DNA from: JBFWVD01 sp050246915
GTDB lineage: Bacteria; Actinomycetota; Acidimicrobiia; Acidimicrobiales; Ilumatobacteraceae
Assembly: GCA_050246915.1 (NCBI GenBank)
Contig: JBFWVD010000037.1
Span: forward strand, 1 to 50,482
Length of the DNA: 50,482 bases
Direction: 5' to 3'
Part shown: positions 8,982 through 16,133 of the stretch, piece by piece
How the letters are laid out: every line of letters starts with the position of its first letter
Numbering within the stretch: position 1 is the stretch's first letter
Translations under genes and position numbers: made by a program
Notes under the pieces: model-generated
The model's database searches: none
Told to the model about the DNA's origin: nothing
What the model saw: the letters and a program-made list of their open reading frames with translations, nothing else

Positions 8982-9613
8982 AGCCCGACCCCCTGCACCA
9001 CGGCCGACCAACTGGCGACCTCGGCGAACGCGTCGAATGCGGCGGGGAGCGCGAGGTCGCTGGTGACTGGCGTCGGCCCGCTGTCGGCCGACGAGTCGGC
9101 CACGAGCCATTGACCCTCGACCAGGTCGAGCACGACGGTGACCGTGCGCCACACCTGTTGGGGAGGACCCGAATCGGGCGCGCCGAGCACCGCCACGGTC
9201 CACACGTCGACCGTGGCGGTGTCACCTGCGGCCTCGACGAGCGTTGCGGTCAGCGGCGCCTCGACCCACGTCAGTCGTATCACCGGGACCTCGAGCGTGG
9301 TGGCCATGCTCTCTGCGACCTGCTCGAACGCCTGGGCGTTGGCCGCCACCTGATCCGGTACGACAAGCTTGCGGAAGATCTCGGCGCGCCCGATCGACGA
9401 GTGCGCCATCAAGTTGTCGGTCGCCGCCACGAACGCGACCGCTGCGCGGACCGGATCGGGAGCGGTCGAGCCCGGCGAGTCACCTGGCTGCTCCGATCGG
9501 CCCACCGTTGCGCTTGGGGCTGAATCGGGCGGAGGTTCGGAGGCGCCGCCTCCGCCAGTCGAGCAGCCCGCGCACACCGCGAGCACCGACGCAAGAACGA
9601 CTGCTACGCGCAT
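8978..9613 (-). CDS. Conjugation-module lipoprotein, possibly VirB8-like (211 aa)
   Basis: The N-terminus is a lipoprotein signal peptide with lipobox VCAGCS (cysteine near residue 17), followed by a low-complexity linker rich in Gly, Pro and Ser. From about residue 50 the protein looks like a compact alpha/beta domain ending in DLVEGQWLVADSS. That type of ending is common in NTF2-like domains, the fold of VirB8/TcpC. By inference it is an exported scaffold subunit on the outer face of the membrane. It starts 3 bases after the pilin-like gene and overlaps the TrbL-like gene. Confidence 0.7.
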   Translation of the reverse strand: MRVAVVLASVLAVCAGCSTGGGGASEPPPDSAPSATVGRSEQPGDSPGSTAPDPVRAAVAFVAATDNLMAHSSIGRAEIFRKLVVPDQVAANAQAFEQVAESMATTLEVPVIRLTWVEAPLTATLVEAAGDTATVDVWTVAVLGAPDSGPPQQVWRTVTVVLDLVEGQWLVADSSADSGPTPVTSDLALPAAFDAFAEVASWSAVVQGVGL

Positions 9614-9616
9614 CGC

Positions 9617-10003
9617 TCAACCCCCCGCCCGGCCGACCTCGAACAGCGTGTTGATCAACACCACCGCGAGGCCCGCCAGCAGCGCGCCCACCGCGCCGCC
9701 GGCTACGTAGTTCCGACCGTCCTCCGCCCGCGGGCTGTTTCCCAACCGGGCTCCCCCGCGCCACAGCGCTGCGCCATAGAGCACGGCACCAAGTGACGCC
9801 ATCAGCGACGCCCACATCAGCCAGTTGATGAGCTGCGACACGAGCTGCGCGCCAGGCATCCCTGTGGGGTCGGGCTCACCACCGACGGGTGCCGCGGCGA
9901 CCGTGCCCCCGGCCCCGACGAGGGTCGCCGTCGTCACCAGGACGACGGCGACCGCCCGCCGTGGGGAGCGGTGACGGCCGTCAAGGCGAGTGACCACCTG
10001 CAT
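9617..10003 (-). CDS. VirB2-like membrane subunit, DUF6112-type (128 aa)
   Basis: First gene of the minus-strand mating operon. The start at 10003 is set by a near-perfect ribosome-binding site (AAAGGAGG, 8 bases upstream). Basic N-terminus, then a signal-peptide-like helix ending in VAAAP. Two more hydrophobic helices follow, INWLMWASLMASLGAVLYGAA and YVAGGAVGALLAGLAVVLI, separated by a short charged loop. Size and two-helix hairpin match VirB2/TrbC pilins and the DUF6112 proteins of actinobacterial integrative elements. The strong ribosome-binding site suits a subunit needed in many copies. Confidence 0.75.
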   Translation of the reverse strand: MQVVTRLDGRHRSPRRAVAVVLVTTATLVGAGGTVAAAPVGGEPDPTGMPGAQLVSQLINWLMWASLMASLGAVLYGAALWRGGARLGNSPRAEDGRNYVAGGAVGALLAGLAVVLINTLFEVGRAGG

Positions 10004-10049
10004 CTCGTTACCTCCTTTGTCCACCGGCCGAACCTTGAGGGCCGTCGGT

Positions 10050-10083
10050 GGGTACATGCCTCTCGCGACGGGCGGTCGTGACA
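10050..10083 (+). repeat. 33-bp dispersed element, copy A
   Basis: Matches the shared pattern GGGTACATGCCTC, then a GC-rich middle, then TCGTGACA. The spacing between CATGCC and the nine-base GTTCGTGAC block (GGTCGTGAC here) is 13 bases. It points rightward to the transglycosylase gene. Read as protein it would extend that gene with MPLATGGRD, but the repeat nature suggests DNA-level function. Confidence 0.75.
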
Positions 10084-10088
10084 TTCCG

Positions 10089-10120
10089 TGTCACGAACAC
10101 CGTCGCCAGCAGGCATGTCA
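10089..10120 (-). repeat. 33-bp dispersed element, copy D
   Basis: Read on the minus strand it is GACATGCCT, a 12-base GC-rich middle, then GTTCGTGACA, with the same 13-base spacing between CATGCC and GTTCGTGAC as copies A, B and C. It is inverted relative to copy A, 5 bases away, and points toward the mating operon. Confidence 0.72.
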
Positions 10121-10124
10121 GGGC

Positions 10125-11111
10125 GTGATCGTCAAAGCTCCCCTCGCGGCGGTTGCGCTGCTCAGCAGCGCGCTGATCGGCATCCCCCTCGTGATCGGTG
10201 GCAACGGCGGCTCCCCGGCTGCGGGTTGCGGCGAGCTCGCCGTGATCCTCGACACGATCCGCTCGATTGAGTCCGGCGGTGAGTACTCCGCGCCGAAGAA
10301 TGCCGGCGGCGCGTCGGGCGCGTACCAATACATCGACAGCACCTGGAACAACTACGAGGGATACGAGTCGGCTTACCTCGCTCCGCCCGAGGTGCAGGAT
10401 GCCCGGGCGGCGACGGACGTGCAGGCAGTGTTGGCCACCTATGGCGACGTCGCCTTCGTGCCGGTGATCTGGTACTGGCCCGCAGCGGCGAGCGACCCGA
10501 CCCAGCTGGACATCGTGCCGATGCCCGGTGCCGGCAACCGGCTCACCGTGCGCGAGTACCAGCAGCGCTGGCTCGCCGTGTACGAGCGCGAGAGTGCCGA
10601 GGCTTCCACGACCGCGTGCGTCGGCGCCGTCTCAGCAGATGGCTACGCGTTGCCCATCGACCGACCACTCGTTGCCGCGAAGCCGTCGATGCTCGACGAG
10701 CCGCACCACGACTACGCCGCCATCGACCTGATGATCCCCACCGGCTCACCCATCTACGCGGTCCGCGGCGGCACCGTCGCCCGCGTCGTCGAGTGGCCCT
10801 ACAACTGCTGGGAGGTCGGCCGATGCGAACAGACCTGCGGCATCGGCCTCTCGATCGAGGGCGACGACGGGGCCCGCTATGTGTACTGCCACGGCAGGCG
10901 TCTCAACAGCGTGCAAGTCGGTGACCAAGTAGCGGTCGGGCAGCTCCTGATGTGGTCCGGCAACACCGGCCGCTCCGGCGCCCCACACCTCCATCTCGAG
11001 GTCAAGGTTGGAGGCCGGCAGCGCTGCCCGCAAGCCCTCCTCCAAGCGCTATACGACACCGGTCTCGGCGTCGAACCCGAGTCGCTCTCCTCGGATGGCT
11101 GCAGCTTCTAA
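10125..11111 (+). CDS. Lytic transglycosylase-like protein with M23-like C-terminal domain (328 aa)
   Basis: Exported wall-remodelling protein of the VirB1 type, expected to open peptidoglycan for the mating channel. The N-terminus is a signal anchor (VALLSSALIGIPLVIGG). Residues 37-140 look like a goose-lysozyme-like transglycosylase with probable catalytic E49 (SIESGGEY) and the family-typical GASGAYQYIDSTW. The C-terminal domain resembles peptidase M23 with HHDYAAID and the closing HLHLEV, so a zinc site is plausible. It is transcribed away from the mating operon. The GTG at 10125 is chosen as the start because the earlier in-frame ATG falls inside repeat A. Confidence 0.87.
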   Translation: MIVKAPLAAVALLSSALIGIPLVIGGNGGSPAAGCGELAVILDTIRSIESGGEYSAPKNAGGASGAYQYIDSTWNNYEGYESAYLAPPEVQDARAATDVQAVLATYGDVAFVPVIWYWPAAASDPTQLDIVPMPGAGNRLTVREYQQRWLAVYERESAEASTTACVGAVSADGYALPIDRPLVAAKPSMLDEPHHDYAAIDLMIPTGSPIYAVRGGTVARVVEWPYNCWEVGRCEQTCGIGLSIEGDDGARYVYCHGRRLNSVQVGDQVAVGQLLMWSGNTGRSGAPHLHLEVKVGGRQRCPQALLQALYDTGLGVEPESLSSDGCSF

Positions 11112-11138
11112 GCGCGCTACCCGCCGAATCTCCTCAGG

Positions 11139-11164
11139 GCCTGATCCCAAAGTGCCGATCAGGC
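11139..11164 (+). terminator. Hairpin after the transglycosylase gene
   Basis: Perfect 8-base stem GCCTGATC / GATCAGGC with a 10-base loop, 28 bases past the stop codon. No T-run follows, so it is a terminator only by position. Confidence 0.4.
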
Positions 11165-11221
11165 AAGCACAGGACTGTGCCAGCTCGTCACTCAACTCTG
11201 TGACACCCTCTCGGTACGGTA

Positions 11222-14200
11222 ATGACCAGGACCAAGAGCCTCGGGGGCGGAGTGAGACGACAACTTGCAGACCGATTCTCGTTCAACACCGACGACGCGC
11301 GCACCGGCGGCTTCGCGACCGTCTATCGCGGTGTTGACCTCAGCGCTCGGCCACCAGTTGAGGTCGCTGTCAAGGTGCTCGACGGCGCTGCTCTCGAGGT
11401 TCCGCTCCTTCAGACGTTCTTCGACCGCGAAGTCGAGTCGCTGCTCACGCTCGAGCACGAGAACATCGTGGAGTTGATCGACGCCGGGGTCGACGACGAC
11501 GGCCGCTACTTCCTTGCGTTGGAGTGGGTCGACCAGGACCTCCGAACCTGGCTGGATCAACACCCCGAACTGGGGTGGGAAGAGATCGTCGAACAGATCG
11601 CGCTTCCACTCGCAACGGCGCTCGCCTTCGCCCATGAGCGGCACGTCATTCACCGCGACCTCAAGCCCGCAAATGTTCTCATTACCGGCGACGACCCGCC
11701 CATCCCGAAACTCGCCGACTTCGGTATTTCCAAGATCAAGTCAGACCTGACTGCCTCATCGCACACGACTATCGACTTCATGTCTCGCCCGTACTCTCCG
11801 CCCGAGCAAGACTCGACCTATTCGCGAGACGTCTTCGGGTTTGGGGTTCTGCTGCTCGGAGCGATCTCACACGTACACATGAGGGACTATCCGGACATCG
11901 AGCGCGCCCTCGCCGAAGTCGATATCCCCGCAGATGTCGAGGATCTGCTCCGGCGCTGCGTCAGCCTCACGCCCGAACAGCGACCAAGAACAGGCGTCGT
12001 ACTGTTTGAGGAGCTGAACGGCTTGATGGAACGCCGTCGCGCGAGCCGGAAGAAGCGCACAAGGCTTCACCTTGCCTTTACCAACACCGTCGAGAGGACG
12101 CTGACCGAGTCGATGGGGCTCGCAGGACTCGCGCTCCGAAAGGCAGTCACCCAGGACCTCGGCCACTCAGCGTCGGTGAGGCAGGCGCAAGACCCAGAAC
12201 ACCTTGGCCAAGTCGATGGTCGGCAACTGTTCCTCGGCGGGGATGAGTACAGCTATCGAGCGGTCGTCCAGATGCCCGCTGGGAGACCGCCATGCCTACT
12301 GCTTGTCGGCGTTCAGCCAGTTCGGTCGGGTGCACCGGATCTAGGGCGCAACCAGTTGCTCACCGACTTCGAATTCACCTTCGAGCAGCCCGTGAGTGCC
12401 AAGGCGGCGCAGGCGAACATTGACGCGCTGGTGGGGTCAGTCGATGCCCACCTTGCCGAGCTTGATCTCGCTGCCGACGAGCGCGAGCGGCGCCGGCTGC
12501 TCGACCAATGGCGTGCGCAGCTGTCGGCGCGACAGGCAGTCGAGAAGCGCAAGTCGAATCCTGTCAAGTATCGGAGCTACCAACGACGCGGCAGGCGAGT
12601 GAAGTTCGAACTGTATGACAGCACCGCGAGCGTCGAGGTTGGCGAACTACGCCGCATCGAACTCGAACGAGGCGGACGGCCTCCGATCGGCGAGGTCGAG
12701 AGCGCCGACGGAGAGTCGATCGAGATTCGGTTCGACGAGGAGCCGCGAGACATCCCTCCCGTCGGTCGACTCGTCGTCGATAACGCAGCTGCGAGCATCA
12801 AGATCGACCGCGAGAAGGCTGCTCTGCTCGCACTCATCCACAAGACGGCTGACCTCGTCGAGCCGGCGCTGCGCGATGTCATCATCGAACCGAGCTGCCA
12901 GTCGGAACCAACGACCGTGGAGATCTCGAGCTGGTTTCGAAGCGATCTCGACGACGACAAGCAGGACGTCGTGCGTGCCGCACTCGGATCGAGCGGGATG
13001 TTTGCGGTCGAAGGGCCACCTGGCACCGGCAAGACAACCTTTATCGCCGAGCTCGTTGCGCAGTTCTTGGAGCGCCGCCCGTCGGCCCGCGTGCTGATCT
13101 CCAGCCAGACGAATGTGGCTCTCGACAACGCCCTCGAACGAGTTGCCGACTTCGTGCCAGCAAGCGCCGTCGTTCGCCTTGCAGACCGATCCGGTTCGAA
13201 GGTCGCCGATGGGGCTAAACGGTTTCTGCTGGACGCGCAACTCGAGAGCTGGAGGGAACGAACCGAGCAGCGAGCTCGTAGCTCGTTCGACGCCTGGTGC
13301 AAGGGTCACGGAGTGTCGCCGAAGGATCTCGAGTATGCGGCGCAGCTTCGACAGCTTGCGCAACTTCGCGACGGGCTCTCAGGAGTGGCTGCTGCAATCG
13401 GCGCACTCGACATGCCCCCGGGGGCTGACGAGGAGAAGCGCGATCCCGATGAGATCGAGGAGGATCGAAAGCAGCTCAGTAAGCGCCGTGACCTTCTCCG
13501 ACGCGACGCCCGAGAGGTTGAGCAGCTGATCGCGAAGCGCGCCAAGGCTGAGGGGTTCGACTTGGACAAGGCGACACCTGTGATGCTGCGACAAGTGGCC
13601 CGCCGAGCGTTCGAACCACTCGGCAGTGATCGTTCGCGTGTTGAGGTCTTCAACGCGTGGATCCAACGGATGGGACGGGGCGAAGAGTTCATCGAAGCGC
13701 TCCTCACCAACGCCAGGGTCTTGGGCGGTACGTGCATCGGCATCGCGCGGTATCGCGCGCTGCGATCCCTCGAGTTCGACCTCTGCATCGTCGACGAGGC
13801 ATCGAAGGCCACCGCCACCGAGACGCTCGTACCACTCGTACGATCGAAACGGTGGTTGCTTGTCGGCGATCAGCGACAACTCCCTCCATTCCAAGAGGAA
13901 GCACTGGCTGATCGCGAGCTGATTGAGGAGTTCGGCCTAGACGCCGGCGAGCTCGACACGACCATGTTTGACCGCATGCTTGCCGCGCTCCCAGAGCACA
14001 GCAAGCGCTCGCTGGTGGTCCAGCGTCGAATGACCGAGGCAATCGGCGAGTTGGTCTCGGAGTGCTTCTACGAGAGCGCGCTTCAGACGCTTGGACCCGA
14101 TCCCCTACCAGAGCTCGTTGGCGTGTTGGCGCAACCCATCACGTGGTGGACCACGAGCTCGATCGCCATGCGCCATGAGGTAGCGGTTGGCACGAGTCTG

Positions 14201-14641
14201 AGCAACCCCGCCGAGGTCCGCGCCATCCACGACATCCTGGGGCGCCTGGCGTTTGCGCTGAGGGCCGGGGCGCCGCTCGAAGGACTCGAGGTCCTCCTCC
14301 TAGCTCCCTACAGCGCTCAGGTCTCCGAGCTGCGGCGACTTGTCGAGAGCCTCGGCGCAGAACTCAGCGGCCTACAACTCGAAGTCAACACCATCGACGC
14401 AGTGCAGGGCCGCGAAGCCGACCTTGTGGTCTTCTCCACCGTGCGGTCGAACCCATCTGCGAAGGTCGGGTTCCTCGACTCCGACAAGCGCGTGAACGTT
14501 GCCCTGTCCCGCGCCAAGCGTGGGCTCATCATCGTGGGCGACTCGGTGTTCTTGTCCGACGCCAAGTCACCACTGAAGTCGGTGCTCGACTTCCTCGAGA
14601 CGCACCCCCAGTACGCGCGCATCGAGGAGGTGTCGTCGTGA
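11222..14641 (+). CDS. mkoA: Protein kinase-SF1 helicase fusion (Mokosh type I MkoA-like, 1139 aa)
   Basis: Residues 20-280 form a complete Ser/Thr kinase: glycine loop RTGGFATVYRG (27-37), K51, E70, catalytic HRDLKPAN (144-151), DFG (166-168) and SPPEQ (192-196). From about 560 there is a COG1112/Upf1-like superfamily 1 helicase: Walker A GPPGTGKTT (598-606), DEAS near 858-861, GDQRQLPP near 881, VQGREADLVVFS near 1060, and NVALSRAKRG near 1090. A coiled, charged linker joins them. It overlaps the PLD gene (GTGA). A kinase-helicase followed by a PLD protein is the published layout of the anti-phage system Mokosh type I; the system name is an inference from this architecture. Confidence 0.85.
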   Translation: MTRTKSLGGGVRRQLADRFSFNTDDARTGGFATVYRGVDLSARPPVEVAVKVLDGAALEVPLLQTFFDREVESLLTLEHENIVELIDAGVDDDGRYFLALEWVDQDLRTWLDQHPELGWEEIVEQIALPLATALAFAHERHVIHRDLKPANVLITGDDPPIPKLADFGISKIKSDLTASSHTTIDFMSRPYSPPEQDSTYSRDVFGFGVLLLGAISHVHMRDYPDIERALAEVDIPADVEDLLRRCVSLTPEQRPRTGVVLFEELNGLMERRRASRKKRTRLHLAFTNTVERTLTESMGLAGLALRKAVTQDLGHSASVRQAQDPEHLGQVDGRQLFLGGDEYSYRAVVQMPAGRPPCLLLVGVQPVRSGAPDLGRNQLLTDFEFTFEQPVSAKAAQANIDALVGSVDAHLAELDLAADERERRRLLDQWRAQLSARQAVEKRKSNPVKYRSYQRRGRRVKFELYDSTASVEVGELRRIELERGGRPPIGEVESADGESIEIRFDEEPRDIPPVGRLVVDNAAASIKIDREKAALLALIHKTADLVEPALRDVIIEPSCQSEPTTVEISSWFRSDLDDDKQDVVRAALGSSGMFAVEGPPGTGKTTFIAELVAQFLERRPSARVLISSQTNVALDNALERVADFVPASAVVRLADRSGSKVADGAKRFLLDAQLESWRERTEQRARSSFDAWCKGHGVSPKDLEYAAQLRQLAQLRDGLSGVAAAIGALDMPPGADEEKRDPDEIEEDRKQLSKRRDLLRRDAREVEQLIAKRAKAEGFDLDKATPVMLRQVARRAFEPLGSDRSRVEVFNAWIQRMGRGEEFIEALLTNARVLGGTCIGIARYRALRSLEFDLCIVDEASKATATETLVPLVRSKRWLLVGDQRQLPPFQEEALADRELIEEFGLDAGELDTTMFDRMLAALPEHSKRSLVVQRRMTEAIGELVSECFYESALQTLGPDPLPELVGVLAQPITWWTTSSIAMRHEVAVGTSLSNPAEVRAIHDILGRLAFALRAGAPLEGLEVLLLAPYSAQVSELRRLVESLGAELSGLQLEVNTIDAVQGREADLVVFSTVRSNPSAKVGFLDSDKRVNVALSRAKRGLIIVGDSVFLSDAKSPLKSVLDFLETHPQYARIEEVSS

Positions 14642-16113
14642 TCGAGACCTCTGTGGTCGCAGAACGATTCGCTTCTCACAAGCCTGGCTACCGGCTGCTC
14701 GAATGCGAGGTCGCTGCCCTCCCGTACTTCTCGATCACAGCGCGCGGAGTCTGGCAGGAGCGAAAGGCTCTTCCACCGATCGACGAGTTCATCTTGCATG
14801 CCATCAACGCAGGCGTCGTCGACCCGAAGGAGGTCGGAGAGTTCCTTGGCCTCGACACGGCGCTGGTCGACCACTCGCTCGCCCGGCTCTGGCAGCGCGA
14901 TCTCGTCGACTACCCGGCCGGCAACGGCGGCCGACTTCTCCGACTGACCCGCATCGGCGAACGGGCCCTGGAAGAGATCAGCGAGGTTGTGCCCCGAGAG
15001 GGCGAGATCTGGTTCACGTTCGACCGCCTTGCCTGGCGTCCCTCGACGGTGCCTTCCTTCGATCTCGTACAGCCGCGTGATGCAAGGGATGCGGGGATGC
15101 GTCAGATCAGCCCGCGAAAGGGCAAGAAGGAGGCGCGCCCCGATGCGACTGAGCTGTCCCTCGGCATGGTTGCGAGGGCGCTGAAGGAGTCGATGGGCGA
15201 AGCGCTTGGGGACGCAGATCTGCTCGTGGTAAAGCAGGTCGACCGAGGTGATGCCAAGTTCCTGCCATGCCACTTGCTCATCTTCGAGTCACTCGATCGT
15301 CGAGAACATGCGTTCGAGATCGCGATCGACGGCCGCCTGGACCCTGATGCCGCTGCGGCGATCGAAGCACAGGGTGGCATCGCCCATCTCGGACTTCAGT
15401 TCGGGGAAGCCGCCGAGGGCGACCCGACGGAGGTTGCCCCAATCGACGCCGTCTTGTCGCGCGTCGAGCAGCCGGTTGCTTCGCTCCAAGAAGTCGACCA
15501 ACTGCGGCAAGAAGCACTTGTCGTCGCTGTCACTCCTGAAGGCACAGCGACTCCGAAAGGTCAGGATCCGCTCACTGGCCGCCCCGCCAGCGTTGCCGTA
15601 CTTGAGGCGAGGAACCTCGACACTTTCGAGCATCGACCCTTCTTGACAGAAGCGCTCGCGACGGCGCGTCGCCGCCTCCTCATCACTTCGCCGTGGGTCA
15701 GGAACGCCGTCGTGAACAAGGACTTCATGGACCAACTCTGGGCTTTGGCACGCCGCGGCGTCCAGGTTCACGTCGGGTATGGGATCAGAGACGACGCAGA
15801 CGGGTGCGATGCGAGTGCCCTCGAACGCCTTTCCAAACTCCACGATCGATTCAAGAACGTCACAGTGGGTTGCTTGGGTGACACGCACGCCAAGATCCTG
15901 ATCTGGGACGACCACCAGATCGTCACGAGCTTCAACTGGTTGTCGTTCCGGGGCGACGAAAACCGCACGTACCGGCAGGAAACTGGCTTTCTACTGAAGA
16001 ACAACCCAGCGGTGGTCGACCCGCTCTACAGCGAGCAGCGGGCGGCCATCGAGAAGGTTGCGCCAACGAAGCCGACCGACGGTCGAGACGACCGGCCACA
16101 CCGGCAGCGCTAG
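14638..16113 (+). CDS. mkoB: PLD-family protein (Mokosh type I MkoB-like, 491 aa)
   Basis: Starts at the GTG overlapping the helicase stop. The first 100 residues look like a winged helix (DPKEVGEFLGLDTALVDHSL, then TRIGERALEEI). The C-terminal 150 residues are a phospholipase-D-like domain with the signature HAKILIWDD (HxKxxxxD) near residue 417, followed by SFNWLSFRGD. Only one full HxK motif is seen, so activity would need a dimer, as in bacterial single-motif PLD nucleases. Proposed role: nuclease effector guided or licensed by the kinase-helicase. The gene ends in a hairpin shared with the convergent Tad operon. Confidence 0.82.
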   Translation: MIETSVVAERFASHKPGYRLLECEVAALPYFSITARGVWQERKALPPIDEFILHAINAGVVDPKEVGEFLGLDTALVDHSLARLWQRDLVDYPAGNGGRLLRLTRIGERALEEISEVVPREGEIWFTFDRLAWRPSTVPSFDLVQPRDARDAGMRQISPRKGKKEARPDATELSLGMVARALKESMGEALGDADLLVVKQVDRGDAKFLPCHLLIFESLDRREHAFEIAIDGRLDPDAAAAIEAQGGIAHLGLQFGEAAEGDPTEVAPIDAVLSRVEQPVASLQEVDQLRQEALVVAVTPEGTATPKGQDPLTGRPASVAVLEARNLDTFEHRPFLTEALATARRRLLITSPWVRNAVVNKDFMDQLWALARRGVQVHVGYGIRDDADGCDASALERLSKLHDRFKNVTVGCLGDTHAKILIWDDHQIVTSFNWLSFRGDENRTYRQETGFLLKNNPAVVDPLYSEQRAAIEKVAPTKPTDGRDDRPHRQR

Positions 16114-16133
16114 CGGATTTGCGGAAGCCGCTA
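16111..16133. terminator. Shared hairpin between convergent operons
   Basis: TAGCGG (16111-16116) pairs with CCGCTA (16128-16133). Both stop codons are embedded in the arms, and only 17 bases separate the two genes. It would form in both transcripts. No T-run is present, so bidirectional termination is inferred. Confidence 0.4.

Larger units (their letters stand above)
10004..10124. promoter_or_regulatory. Divergent control region between mating operon and transglycosylase
   Basis: This 121-base gap separates two divergent transcription units. Its centre is a perfect 7-base dyad CGTGACA-TTCCG-TGTCACG (10077-10095). It is formed where two copies of the element-wide 33-bp repeat (A and D) meet head to head. 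Each copy points toward the gene on its side. No clean -35/-10 pair can be assigned with confidence. Confidence 0.6.

Noticed and set aside
7800..9113. 437-residue plus-strand open frame
   Set aside because: Antisense to the TrbL-like membrane protein; charged low-complexity sequence only.
10056..10124. Earlier ATG for the transglycosylase, giving MPLATGGRD
   Set aside because: The same bases recur as a DNA repeat at non-coding sites on both strands, so the similarity is at DNA level.
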